In this document: positions 1 through 8,410 of the stretch, one piece after another
Layout of the letters: each line of letters begins with the position of its first letter
Numbering within the stretch: the stretch's first letter is position 1
DNA from: Streptomyces hygroscopicus
Lineage (GTDB): Bacteria > Actinomycetota > Actinomycetes > Streptomycetales > Streptomycetaceae
DNA length: 64,000 nucleotides
Reading direction: 5' to 3'
Assembly: GCF_026168105.1 (NCBI RefSeq)
Contig: NZ_LBMW01000036.1
Location: 20,681 to 84,680 of the forward strand
Made by a program: the position numbers and the translations under genes
Notes under the pieces: model-generated
What the model saw: the letters and a program-made list of their open reading frames with translations, nothing else
Told to the model about the DNA's origin: nothing
The model's database searches: none

Positions 1-513
1 GGCGCGATCAACGCGGCACGGGCCACCGTGCTCTCCGGCCGCCTCGATGCACTGGCGCGGGTGCGTGACGCGCTGTCCGCGGCCGGCCTCTCCAGCAGGT
101 TCCTGTCTGTCGGGCACGCCTATCACTCGCCGTGCATGAACCCGGTGGCTCCCCGGTTGCGGGCCCTGGCGCGCCGTTTCCCCGGCAGCCCGCCCGCGGT
201 GGCCTACTACTCGCCGGTGTACGGCCGACAGTGGACGGAGCGGCTGGGGGCGGACTACTGGGCCGTGCAGGTCACCTCCCCGGTCCGGTTCGCCGCGGCC
301 GTGCGGCGGATGCTGTCCCAGGACATGCCCACCCATGTGGTGGAGATCGGCCCGAGGCCGGTGCTCACCCCGTTCGTGCGCAGGATCGACGGGGCAGCCG
401 GTCCGCGTTGCCTGCCGGTGTGCCGAGGCCCCGAGACCGACGTGGTGGATCTCGCCGGAGTCCTCTCCGCGCTGGATGCCGGGCCGCTCGCCGAGGACTC
501 CATGATGTGGTGA
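1..513 (+). CDS. Polyketide acyltransferase, C-terminal part (runs off left edge)
   Basis: Only the last 170 residues are inside the window; the reading frame is open from base 1. It shows the C-terminal part of a malonyl-CoA:ACP transacylase fold. The residues GHAYHS (about 39-44 of the visible part) match the HAFHS specificity motif of malonyl-selecting AT domains, with Tyr for Phe, and the late EIGPRPVL segment is typical of PKS AT domains. No ACP or other domain follows before the stop, so it is either a free-standing AT or a protein ending in AT. The GHSxG active-site serine lies outside the window. Function (extender loading in trans) is inferred. Confidence 0.85.
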   Translation, partial: GAINAARATVLSGRLDALARVRDALSAAGLSSRFLSVGHAYHSPCMNPVAPRLRALARRFPGSPPAVAYYSPVYGRQWTERLGADYWAVQVTSPVRFAAAVRRMLSQDMPTHVVEIGPRPVLTPFVRRIDGAAGPRCLPVCRGPETDVVDLAGVLSALDAGPLAEDSMMW

Positions 514-591
514 TCGGAACGACCCGGCGGCCGCTGTTCCGTCAGCGGCCAGGTGGTGACCGCCGGCCGAACTCCGCGGGCCCCACGCCGG

Positions 592-1206
592 TCACGGTAT
601 CCAGCCGGCCTCCTGGGCTATACGGATGGCGTCGACCCGGTTGCGGGCGTTGAGCTTGGAGACCACCGTCGTGAGGTAGTTGCGCACGGTTCCCTTGGTC
701 AGGTAGAGGGCTCTCGCGATGTCGGCGGCGTCGCCGCCGAGGGCTGCCAGCCGGAGCACTTCGGTCTCCCGGCGCGACAGCGGGGACTCCACCGCCTCCC
801 AGGCGGACAGCGCCAGTTGGGGGTCGACGACCCGCTGCCCGGCGGCCACCGACCGGACCGACTGGGCGAGTTGACTGGGCGGCGCGTCCTTGAGCAGGAA
901 TCCGCAGACCTGCGCGGACAGCGCCCGGCGGACCGTGCCCGGACGACCGAGGCTGGTGAGGATCAGCGCGCGGCAGCTCGGCAGCCGCTCGTGCAGTTCC
1001 GCAGCGGCGGTGATTCCGTCGGTGCCCGGCAGGTCGATGTCGATGACGGCCACGTCGGGACGGGTGCGCAGGGCCGCCTCCACGATGAGGTCACCGCGGT
1101 CGACCGACGCGACCACTTCGAGATCCGGTTCCAGCTCCAGCAGGGCGACGAGGGCCCCGCGGATCATGTGCACGTCCTCGGCAAGCAGGATTTTCAGCGA
1201 CAGCAT
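592..1206 (-). CDS. NarL/LuxR-family response regulator
   Basis: A 204-aa two-domain regulator. The N-terminal receiver domain starts MLSLKILLAEDVHMIRG and carries the phospho-acceptor Asp in VIDIDLPG. The C-terminal LuxR-type helix-turn-helix (SRRETEVLRLAALGG.. IARALYLTKGTVRNYLTTVVSKL) would bind DNA. The start at 1206 was chosen over longer in-frame options because a GGGGGAC ribosome-binding site precedes it and the receiver fold begins there. It lies 46 bp downstream of a DesK/NarX-type histidine kinase on the same strand, so the pair forms a two-component system. The signal and target genes are unknown; the adjacent biosynthetic genes are plausible targets (inference). Confidence 0.93.
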   Translation of the reverse strand: MLSLKILLAEDVHMIRGALVALLELEPDLEVVASVDRGDLIVEAALRTRPDVAVIDIDLPGTDGITAAAELHERLPSCRALILTSLGRPGTVRRALSAQVCGFLLKDAPPSQLAQSVRSVAAGQRVVDPQLALSAWEAVESPLSRRETEVLRLAALGGDAADIARALYLTKGTVRNYLTTVVSKLNARNRVDAIRIAQEAGWIP

Positions 1207-1252
1207 AGATGTCCCCCGATCAACGTGCTGTTCCGCCGTCGTGCGGTGAAGG

Positions 1253-2509
1253 TTATCCGTTGTCCCGCTGTGCCGTACCTGCCGGACGTACGGGAGCCTC
1301 GGCGACCAGATGGAACCGACCGTCCGCGTGTACACCGGAGGTGAGGCATCCCCCGACGGTGTCGAGCCGGGTGCGGAGGTTGTCCAGGCCGCTGCCGCCG
1401 GGGCCGGGGAAGCGGTCCTTGTCCACCACTCCGTCGTTGACGAGGGCCAGGCGCACGGTGTCGCCCTCGCGGAGTGCCGTGATGGTGCACGACTGCGCCT
1501 TGCTGTGCCGGAGGATGTTGGTCACTCCTTCCCGAAGGGTGGTCGCGAGCGCCGTGTCCACCGCCGGGTGCAGCCGGCCGCAGCGGATGTCCAGGGCAGC
1601 CCGTATGTCCGCCGCGGCCAGCACCGTCGCGGCCGACTCGGCCTCGTCCGCCAGCGACATCTCGCGGTAGCTGCGGGCCACCAGACGGGCGTCCGCGAGG
1701 GCCTGCCGCGAGACATCCAGCACCGAGGTCACCTCCTCCAGGGCACGCGACGGGTTGGCCACCACCAGACGGTGGATCAGCTCGCACTTGAGCGTGATGG
1801 CCGACAGGCTGTATCCGAGCAGGTCGTGTACGTCCCGGGAGAAGCGCAGCCGCTCCTGGGCGACCGCCATGCGGGCCAACTCCCGCCGGGCCGAGTGGAC
1901 TTCGTGCACGAGGTCGGTCAGCCGGGTCAGCCCGTACAGCACCAGGCCGGTGAGCAGGGTGGTGAGCGGGGTGTACAACTCGGCGACGACCGGCAGATGG
2001 AGAGCGAAGGCATACCCGCCGATCACCACGGCCACCAGTGCGAACAGGATCCAGGACAGTGGAGCGGGCAGCATGAGCAGGATCGATGCGCTGAAGATGC
2101 CGCCCATGCTGCCCCAGGTGATTCCGAACCACAGGAAGGGGGCGAAGGTCAGGACCGCCTGGACGGTAAGCGTCAGGGCCTTCCACGGCATCGGCCAGCG
2201 ACGGGTTTTGGGTGAGCTATGCAAAAGTTGAACGGCGAAAAGGGCTGTCACCGTGCCCACGCAGAGAAGAAGCCGGTCAACGCCGGGTTTCTCCCAGAGG
2301 ACGTTGAGAAGAAGAACAGTTGTATAGCCGCACAGCGCCGTGATCGTAATGGTTTTGGCCACGTGTGTGGCCGGAATGTCGCCACCCGGTAGAGGTCTCA
2401 CAGGTTCGCCGTCGGGATGTGCCCCCAGCTGCCGTTTTTGTTCCTTCCCGGATGGTTCGACGTCGTCGTGAACGACTCCTGTTTCCATAGGCCGGAAAGG
2501 GTCGACCAT
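1253..2509 (-). CDS. Two-component sensor histidine kinase (DesK/NarX type)
   Basis: A 418-aa membrane kinase. About five hydrophobic segments lie between residues ~55 and 190. They are followed by a dimerisation/phosphoacceptor region with RFSRDVHDLLGYSLSAI (the phosphorylated His is in DVHD) and a C-terminal HATPase with LREGVTNILRHSKA (N box) and PGGSGLDNLRTRL (G box). This is the HisKA_3 architecture that partners with NarL-type regulators, and such a regulator lies immediately downstream. The start at 2509 has a GAGGAGG ribosome-binding site about 8 nt upstream. A longer in-frame ATG at 2578 lacks that support. Ligand unknown. Confidence 0.93.
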   Translation of the reverse strand: MVDPFRPMETGVVHDDVEPSGKEQKRQLGAHPDGEPVRPLPGGDIPATHVAKTITITALCGYTTVLLLNVLWEKPGVDRLLLCVGTVTALFAVQLLHSSPKTRRWPMPWKALTLTVQAVLTFAPFLWFGITWGSMGGIFSASILLMLPAPLSWILFALVAVVIGGYAFALHLPVVAELYTPLTTLLTGLVLYGLTRLTDLVHEVHSARRELARMAVAQERLRFSRDVHDLLGYSLSAITLKCELIHRLVVANPSRALEEVTSVLDVSRQALADARLVARSYREMSLADEAESAATVLAAADIRAALDIRCGRLHPAVDTALATTLREGVTNILRHSKAQSCTITALREGDTVRLALVNDGVVDKDRFPGPGGSGLDNLRTRLDTVGGCLTSGVHADGRFHLVAEAPVRPAGTAQRDNG

Positions 2510-3477
2510 GCGGTGCCTCCTCGTCAGAGGGGTGGGATACGAATCCGGTATATACGTTAACCCGGAAAGGGGGAACATGGCTGAATCTCTTCTGCTGTGG
2601 GCGGGGCCTCGGCCGACCCCGGCAGGAGGGCCGGTGAAGGCCGCAGTCCATGTGGACTATTGGGGGATGCGGTCCGTCGGCCATTCCCGTTTCGCCTGTC
2701 GCCGGCGACAGGCCCCGCCTTCGCCCGGCCCATGTGGCCCGCCGCGGCCCGCCGTTGATTCCGCGTCCGATGCCTCACCTCGGCCGATGGGCCGTCGGCG
2801 ACCCGGAGGCTCGCGCAGTTCCGGCCGAGCACGTCGTAGATCCGTGCCCTGTCGAGGAGTTCGGCGGCCTGCGCACCGCCGACGACCGGGAACCGCCCTC
2901 GCACCTCGCACCGGCGCGGTGCACGTCCGACCACGGGACCGCCTCCCGCACGGCGGCCGGACATCCGCACGCCGAACCCGGGCGGCTCCCCGCCCGACGG
3001 CCACCCCACCGACGGTCGGCACCGTCCGAGGGCCCTGTCCGACCGCCGGTGCGGGTGCCCTTGACGCCGGTCGGGCCTGGCAGAGAGCTTCGTGCTCCTG
3101 GTCGGGCCGCAGGGTCGAACGCGGTGGCCGTGGACCTTGTGTTGGCGTGGACGGCGTCCTTCGAAGAGCCCGGAAACTCTCCGCGGCGGCGTTGTCGAAG
3201 CGTGATCCGGTGCGTCCGCAGTTCTGCCGCAGCCCCAAGTCACTTATTTCACACCTGAATTCGGCAGTGTGAATTCGCTGCCGCGATCCGAGTGTGCGAT
3301 GCATCCGGGTCGCAGGCCCCCGGCCGTGAGCGCAGGGACTCCGGGCTGACCCCGAGTTCCCGGGCGGTCTCGGGCGACACCTCGAAGAGTTCAGCAGGCC
3401 GCGGCGCGCGCGACGGCCCCGGTGGAGAGTGCGTGTCCGCCGGGGCCGGGCGTGCCCGCTGGACGCGGGTGGGAAGG
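2510..3477. other. Long gene-poor interval with transposase debris
   Basis: Nearly 1 kb without an intact gene. The only recognisable coding remnant is the IS3-type integrase fragment near 3.2 kb (listed separately). The open frames on both strands look like GC-driven artefacts: no ribosome-binding sites, arginine/proline/glycine-rich translations and no family signature. The promoter of the histidine kinase gene should lie just after 2509. Confidence 0.5.
3160..3300 (-). pseudogene. IS3-family transposase (integrase core) relic
   Basis: Reading the minus strand, one frame gives HSDRGSEFT. A second frame continues with SDLGLRQNCGRTGSRFDNAAAESF. Joined, they match the conserved C-terminal DDE integrase-core stretch of IS3-family OrfB proteins (consensus HSDRGSQYT..LGIRQSMGRTGxCxDNAxAESF), including the catalytic Asp and Glu. 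The two pieces are in different frames, with a stop shortly after the first, so the gene is dead. Nothing convincing of the N-terminal half, OrfA or terminal inverted repeats was found. This records a past insertion between the regulator pair and the secreted protein. Confidence 0.75.
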
Positions 3478-5034
3478 TCAGCCGCTCACCGGGGGACCTT
3501 GGTAGGCGCCGATGCTGGGCGTGGAAGGTATCGGGTTCCCGAAGTAGTCACTGGCGCCGCTGTCGGCGAGCGACGCCCCGGCGCCGATCGCCGGGGAGCC
3601 CGTGCGCAGTCGGTAGCCGTCCGCGGTCCCGGCGGAGACCGCGGTGCCGGGGGCGGTGAGCAGGGGGTCGGCGGACACGCCGCCGGACGTGTGCGACGGC
3701 AGCGTGGAGACGTTGCGATAGAGGTTGTTGGTGTAGGTGTCGTACGGATCGGCGAAGGCGGAGCCCGCGGCGCTGCCGACGAAGATGTTGTTCGTCAGCC
3801 TGAAGGTGGTCGGGGAGACGGTGTTGACCATCGTCGTGGCACCCGGCGCGTAGATCGTGTTGTTGTAGATCCGGGTGTTCGGCACATCGCCGCAGGGCGC
3901 GGTGATGACAGCGAGGAAGCTGCCGCCGTTGTCGTTCTGGCTGATGTTGTAGCGCACGACGCCGCCGCTGGACGCCGCACCGTTGGAGGGGCAGACGAAG
4001 AGGAAGCCGCCTCCGTTGTCGTGCGAGAAGTTGTACTGGTACACGGTGTTGACGTTGGCGCCTTCGATGTCGAACGCCATGCCGGGCGACTTGCCGTGCC
4101 CGACGTCGTTGTTCTGGAACACGGTGTGGTCGGAGTTCCAGGCGTACATGCCGACGTTGTAGTCGGCGGAGCGGGTGTTGAACCCGTTCACGGTGTTGCG
4201 CACGACCCGGGCCTCGGAACCGTTGAACACCATGATCCCGTCGCCGCCGGCGTCGGACACCGTGTTGTCGGCGATGACGACACCGGTCATCGGCACCCAG
4301 GTGGAGCCGGGGCCGTTCGGGTAGATCGAGCGCTTCTGCCAGGACGAGACAGTGCCGATGCCGGTCCGGTCGACATGGGTCACCGTGTTGCGGCGGACCT
4401 GCACGTCGTCGAACCCGGTTGGTGTGGTCGACCCCTCCGCGCTGAACAGGATGCCGCCGCTGGCGTGCGGGTCCCGGCAGTCGCAGCCCTGCACGTCGTG
4501 GACGTTGACGTCGGCCACCACATAGTGGTGGCCGGTGCCGTAGTCCTCCAGCAGGACCTGGATCCCCACCCGCTGCTGGTCCGCGGCGGGCGCGGGGCCG
4601 GTGCTCGTGATGTCGAGGTGGCGCAGCTCCCACCCCTCGACGTTGTGCAGCAGCACGGCTGCCGTTGCGCCCTGGCCGTCGATCCGGGCGTCGGGGCCGG
4701 TGCCGTAGGACCTCGCCACGATGGGCGCAGCCGTGGTGCCGGAACCGTGCGGGGCCAGAGTGCCGTTGCAGGTCGTCCCGGCGCGGAACTGGATGACGTC
4801 GCCGGGCCGGAAGGTCGCGGCGTTGACCCGGGCGAGGCTGCGCCACGGGGCTGCGGCCGAGGTGCCGGAGGCGCTGTCATTGCCCGCGGAGCAGTCCACG
4901 TAGTACGTGGTTGCGCCGTAGTACGTGCTTGCGCCGGTCTCGGTCTGCGCGGAAGCCGTACCCGCGACGAGCACGAAGGCCAGTCCCAGCGTCGAGGCGA
5001 CTGCCAGGCTCCTCGCAGTGATCGGTATTGCCAT
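3478..5034 (-). CDS. Secreted right-handed beta-helix (pectate-lyase-like) protein
   Basis: A 518-aa exported protein. The N terminus has a signal peptide: basic start MAIPITAR, hydrophobic stretch LAVASTLGLAFVLVAG, and a probable cleavage site after TASA. The mature part opens with YYVDCSAGNDSASGTSAAAPWRSL, the usual start of parallel beta-helix proteins, and continues with Asn-rich rungs such as VIADNTVSDAGGDGIMV and VVRNTVNGFN. These match the polysaccharide lyase/hydrolase (NosD- or pectate-lyase-like) superfold. Substrate cannot be assigned. The start at 5034 has a GGGGGCCTC site and the signal peptide directly after it; the longer frame upstream is Arg/Pro-rich noise. Its link to the cluster is unclear. 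Confidence 0.85.
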   Translation of the reverse strand: MAIPITARSLAVASTLGLAFVLVAGTASAQTETGASTYYGATTYYVDCSAGNDSASGTSAAAPWRSLARVNAATFRPGDVIQFRAGTTCNGTLAPHGSGTTAAPIVARSYGTGPDARIDGQGATAAVLLHNVEGWELRHLDITSTGPAPAADQQRVGIQVLLEDYGTGHHYVVADVNVHDVQGCDCRDPHASGGILFSAEGSTTPTGFDDVQVRRNTVTHVDRTGIGTVSSWQKRSIYPNGPGSTWVPMTGVVIADNTVSDAGGDGIMVFNGSEARVVRNTVNGFNTRSADYNVGMYAWNSDHTVFQNNDVGHGKSPGMAFDIEGANVNTVYQYNFSHDNGGGFLFVCPSNGAASSGGVVRYNISQNDNGGSFLAVITAPCGDVPNTRIYNNTIYAPGATTMVNTVSPTTFRLTNNIFVGSAAGSAFADPYDTYTNNLYRNVSTLPSHTSGGVSADPLLTAPGTAVSAGTADGYRLRTGSPAIGAGASLADSGASDYFGNPIPSTPSIGAYQGPPVSG

Positions 5035-5392
5035 GAGGCCCCCAATCGGGCAGGCGGCCGATTCACGCCGCCTGTCCTGTTTCTGATGGTGCTGATTGGG
5101 CCGGATGCTTGCGCCGTGGCCTCGCGGAGCACTCGAGCGCCGCTGGATCGGGCACCGAGGCCGGAATGCCCGGGGCGCCCGGCGTGTGCCCGCGACCTGC
5201 CCAGCCGCCCGCCCTCGGCGCCGCCGACCTGGGCATCCTTGCGGCCGTCCCGTCCGGTCCCCGTGGGCGCCCCGTGGCAGCGGTCGCACTCAAGCCGCGC
5301 CTCCTGGCGCGCCCCTCGATTCCGGCCGCCGGTGTGTACCCGTAGGGTTCACATCCAGCCGAACCGCCGGTCGGCCGTCGCTGGGGAGCGGT

Positions 5393-5664
5393 TCAGCTCG
5401 CCTTGCGGGCCACCGTCAGAGTGTCGTGGTCGCCGAGCGGGCCACCGTCAGAGTTCGTGGTCGCCGAGCGGGCCGACTCGTGGAGGCGAAGCCCGCCCTC
5501 TGCGCGTACGCCGCGATCTAGACCGCCGGGTTCTCCGGGCCGCCGTCCGTGACCAGCAGTATGTCCAGGCCGATCACCGGGTTCCCGGCGTGCTTCGGCT
5601 CGTTGTCCGGCATCCGGTCGTGGCCCAGCAGGGCGCCGACGGGCTTCAGCGCGTCGAACGCCTT
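5393..5664 (-). pseudogene. O-methyltransferase C-terminal relic
   Basis: The minus strand encodes KAFDALKPVGALLGHDRM..IGLDILLVTDGG. This corresponds to the post-motif region of the intact methyltransferase at 7216-8226 (KAYRAVNPGGALLVYDRM..ASLNMLLVTEGG). A stop follows, then a different frame gives GPLGDHDTLTVARKAS, matching that protein's end (RPLGDYDTLVLCRKS). The N-terminal two thirds, with the SAM-binding motif, are missing. It is therefore a truncated, frameshifted copy, probably from an ancestral tandem duplication of methyltransferase genes. The region 5665-6126 upstream shows no recognisable gene. Confidence 0.75.
5409..5471. repeat. Tandem 32/31-bp duplication inside the methyltransferase relic
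   Basis: Two head-to-tail copies, 5409-5440 and 5441-5471, begin GCCACCGTCAGAGT and end GGTCGCCGAGCGG. They differ by a one-base deletion and adjacent change. The unit covers the sequence encoding the conserved GPLGDxDTLTVA end of the methyltransferase, so the duplication arose within the decaying gene. Confidence 0.85.
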
Positions 5665-6126
5665 GTGCACCGGCTCGCCGCGCCGCCTGCGGGGCCCGGT
5701 CGTGCACCACAGTCCGTCGCCGGCTGGGGCAGCCGTAGCGTCTCCACCGGGCCGTCGCCGGTCTTCGCCGTCGCAGTGGCGCGTCCGGACAGCACGGCGC
5801 GGGCGGCCGCTTCGGCACCTGCGGCGTCGGTCCTGCCGCGCCCCCGCCGCAGCGTCATATCCGGACGGCCGATTCCGGTCACCTCGAGGCCGCGCGCAGG
5901 TGAGGGGCCCCTGCGGCGCCGTCCCGGCCGGAGCACTCCACCGCAGCCCGTCGCAATGTGCCCTCGCCGACGCCGCGACCCTGCCGGACGGCGGCCCCAC
6001 CGGGACCTTCCGTCGCGGTGAGTACACCTCCCCCGGCGAGCCGTTTCCCGTGGGCCGCCCCTGGCACGGTCACGGGAGGGAGCCCCCGGCCGGCCCGGCG
6101 GGGGGCTCCCTGTTCCTGGTGGTGCG

Positions 6127-7173
6127 TCAGGCCGCGACCGCTTCCACCGCGTGATACATGAACGGGCAGGGCAGTGGAGTCAGCCCGCTCAGCTTCAGTC
6201 CGGAGGCCGCGAAGAGCTGCTCGAACTCGGTGAGGGTGCGCTCCAGGCCGGTGGTGACCGCCATCATCTCGATGTCGAAGACGGAGACCCCCAGCGCCTC
6301 GACGGGGTCCTCGCCGACCCGGCCCTCGGGCAGCACCGAGGTGAAGACCACGACCCGTCCGTCCTTGGCCATCGCCTCACGGCAGTTGCGCAGGATGCGG
6401 GTCGAGGAGTCGTCGTCCCAGTCGTGCAGGATGTTCTTCAGCAGGTAGCCGTCGGCACCGGCCGGGACTGAGTCGAAGAAGCTTCCCTCCACAATGTCGC
6501 AGCGGTCCTCGACACCCGCCTCCTTCAGCACCTGGGGCGCGGCCAGCACGCCGTTGGCCGTGTCGAAGACGGTGCCGCGCAGCTTGGGGTTGGCGTTGAG
6601 CACCGCGGACAGGTGGGTGCCGTTGCCGCCGCCGACGTCGACGATGTGCCGGAATCCGGTGAAGTCGAAGTTCTCCGTGATCGCCGGGATCTGGACCCTG
6701 CTGCCGGCCCCCATCGCGTCGTGGAAGCGCTGGGCCAGCTCGGGGTCGGTCTTCAGCTTGTCGAACAGACCCGCGCCGTGCACCAGGTCGAAGGCGGGCT
6801 TCCCGGTGCGGACCGCCTGCTCCAGTGCGCCCCAGGCCTGCCAGACCGCCGGGGCGGCGTGCATGGCGTCGAGCGGCGCGGCCTGGAGCGGATGGTCGCT
6901 GCGGTAGATGGCGCCGAGCGGAGTGAGCGAGAAGCGCTCGCCCTCGCCGATGGTGAGCAGCCCCGCGGCCGCCGCCGCGCGCAGCAGCCGGCGCAGGAAC
7001 CCGGCGTGGGTGCCGGTGGTGGCGGCCAGTTCGGCGACGGTGAGGGCCGAGTCTCCGAGTGCGTCCGGGACGCCGAGCCGGGACACGGTGCCCGCAATCT
7101 GGTTGACGGCGAAGCCGAAGAGCAGCGGAAGGTAGTCCTCCGCGCCAGGCTGGGGGGTTCGGGATGTGGCCAT
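6127..7173 (-). CDS. SAM-dependent O-methyltransferase (Methyltransf_2 type)
   Basis: A 348-aa protein with an N-terminal winged-helix dimerisation domain (about 20-100) and a C-terminal Rossmann methyltransferase domain. Motif I reads HIVDVGGGNGTHL, and the HDWDD motif plus the ILRNCREAM segment typical of acetylserotonin/polyketide O-methyltransferases follow. It would transfer a methyl group from SAM to a hydroxyl of a small molecule, commonly an aromatic or polyketide core. An AGGGAGC site precedes ATG 7173. It is 42 bp downstream of a second methyltransferase on the same strand and probably in one transcript. The acceptor is unknown. Confidence 0.93.
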   Translation of the reverse strand: MATSRTPQPGAEDYLPLLFGFAVNQIAGTVSRLGVPDALGDSALTVAELAATTGTHAGFLRRLLRAAAAAGLLTIGEGERFSLTPLGAIYRSDHPLQAAPLDAMHAAPAVWQAWGALEQAVRTGKPAFDLVHGAGLFDKLKTDPELAQRFHDAMGAGSRVQIPAITENFDFTGFRHIVDVGGGNGTHLSAVLNANPKLRGTVFDTANGVLAAPQVLKEAGVEDRCDIVEGSFFDSVPAGADGYLLKNILHDWDDDSSTRILRNCREAMAKDGRVVVFTSVLPEGRVGEDPVEALGVSVFDIEMMAVTTGLERTLTEFEQLFAASGLKLSGLTPLPCPFMYHAVEAVAA

Positions 7174-7215
7174 GGTGCTCCCTTGGTGAGCGCTTGCGGT
7201 GGGCTGGGGTGCGGG

Positions 7216-8226
7216 TCAGCTCTTGCGGCAGAGCACGAGCGTGTCGTAGTCGCCGAGCGGCCGGTGTGTGATGCCGCCGAAGCCGGCGGCGTGGGCCTCG
7301 GCGGAGAGCTCGGCGACGGTGTACTCGGCGCCGCCCTCGGTCACCAGCAGCATGTTGAGGCTTGCGACCAGGTTCTCTGTGTCGTCCTCGGCCTGGCCGA
7401 GCATCCGGTCGTAGACCAGCAGGGCGCCGCCCGGGTTGACCGCGCGGTACGCCTTTGCCAGCAGCTCCTGCCGTTGCTGCGGGTCCCAGTCGTGCAGGAT
7501 GTGGCCGAAGATCAGGACGTCGGCGGACGGCAGGGCGGGGGTGCGGAAGAAGTCGCCCGGATGGAAGGTGATCCGTTCGGCCAGGCCCTGCTCCGTCATG
7601 TACTCGTCGAAGAACGGCTCCATCTGGGGCAGGTCGAGGACATGCCCCTCCAACTCGGGCCGTGCAGATGCCAGTTGGGCCGCCAGATGGCCGCGGCAGC
7701 CGCCGAGATCCAGCACCGACCGGAAGTCCGTGCCGTCCAGGGCGGCGAGCAGTTGCGGGCCGAGGCCCTGGGTGACGCCGTCCATCATCCGTACGAAGTG
7801 GCCCAGCGCGGCGGAGTCGTCCAGCATCGCGGTGTAGTCGCCGTCGGCCTGCGGCTTCCCGGTGCGCAGAGCCTCGGTCAGCCGTCCGTACACCGGGTAG
7901 AGGTTGAGGTCGGCGCCGTGCAGGAAGCCGGCCACGCAGCCGGGTCGGCCGGGCACCAGAAAGCGGTCGGCGCCCTCGGCGTTGCGGAACCGGCCGGCCT
8001 CCTCCCGCAGCAGGCCCATGGCGATGAGCAGCCGCAGGAAGTGTGCCAGGCCCCGGCCATGCAGGCCCAGCCGGACGCGGATCTCCTCCTCGGTGGCGGG
8101 GCCGGTGTGCAGCATTGCGAACAGGTCCAGTCGCACCGCGGTGAGCAGCGCCTTGGACTGGCAGAACAGGTTGCCCAGGCGCAGGATGCCGGCTGCCGCA
8201 GTGGCATCCGGAGCGGTAGTCGTCAT
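7216..8226 (-). CDS. SAM-dependent O-methyltransferase, atypical motif I
   Basis: A 336-aa relative of the downstream methyltransferase, with the same layout: N-terminal dimerisation helices and winged helix, then a methyltransferase domain. Motif I is SVLDLGGCRGHLA, with CR where most members have G-G-G/N, but the acidic ribose-binding region and HILHDWDPQQRQELL are present. The conserved C terminus is RPLGDYDTLVLCRKS. Two methyltransferases in tandem suggest two O-methylations of the same scaffold. It is divergently transcribed from the P450 gene, with about 180 bp between them for shared control. The substrate is not predictable from sequence. Confidence 0.92.
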   Translation of the reverse strand: MTTTAPDATAAAGILRLGNLFCQSKALLTAVRLDLFAMLHTGPATEEEIRVRLGLHGRGLAHFLRLLIAMGLLREEAGRFRNAEGADRFLVPGRPGCVAGFLHGADLNLYPVYGRLTEALRTGKPQADGDYTAMLDDSAALGHFVRMMDGVTQGLGPQLLAALDGTDFRSVLDLGGCRGHLAAQLASARPELEGHVLDLPQMEPFFDEYMTEQGLAERITFHPGDFFRTPALPSADVLIFGHILHDWDPQQRQELLAKAYRAVNPGGALLVYDRMLGQAEDDTENLVASLNMLLVTEGGAEYTVAELSAEAHAAGFGGITHRPLGDYDTLVLCRKS

Positions 8227-8410
8227 GGCCGCATCTCCCTTTCATGGCACCAACTGGCCGCACCGGGACGTTTTCAGCGGCGGATGGAGGATCGCTCGAC
8301 CTGGGCCGGAGCGTCCGCAGTTCGACCCGGCCTTGAGTTCAGCCCCAGTGCCCGTTCGCAGACTGCCGTGGTAAGCGCACCGCCCCACTGAGACGAGATG
8401 AGGTGCCAAG

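Noticed and set aside
1..513. Minimal type II PKS cluster
   Set aside because: Although methyltransferases, an aromatic-type monooxygenase and a SARP are present, no KSalpha/KSbeta pair, cyclase or aromatase is in the window.
3292..6021. 909-aa plus-strand open frame
   Set aside because: It lies antisense to the beta-helix gene and the methyltransferase relic, has no ribosome-binding site, and is an Arg/Gly/Asp-rich shadow translation without family motifs.
6377..8263. 628-aa minus-strand open frame across both methyltransferases
   Set aside because: Out of frame with both intact methyltransferase genes; composition is typical of GC-driven noise.
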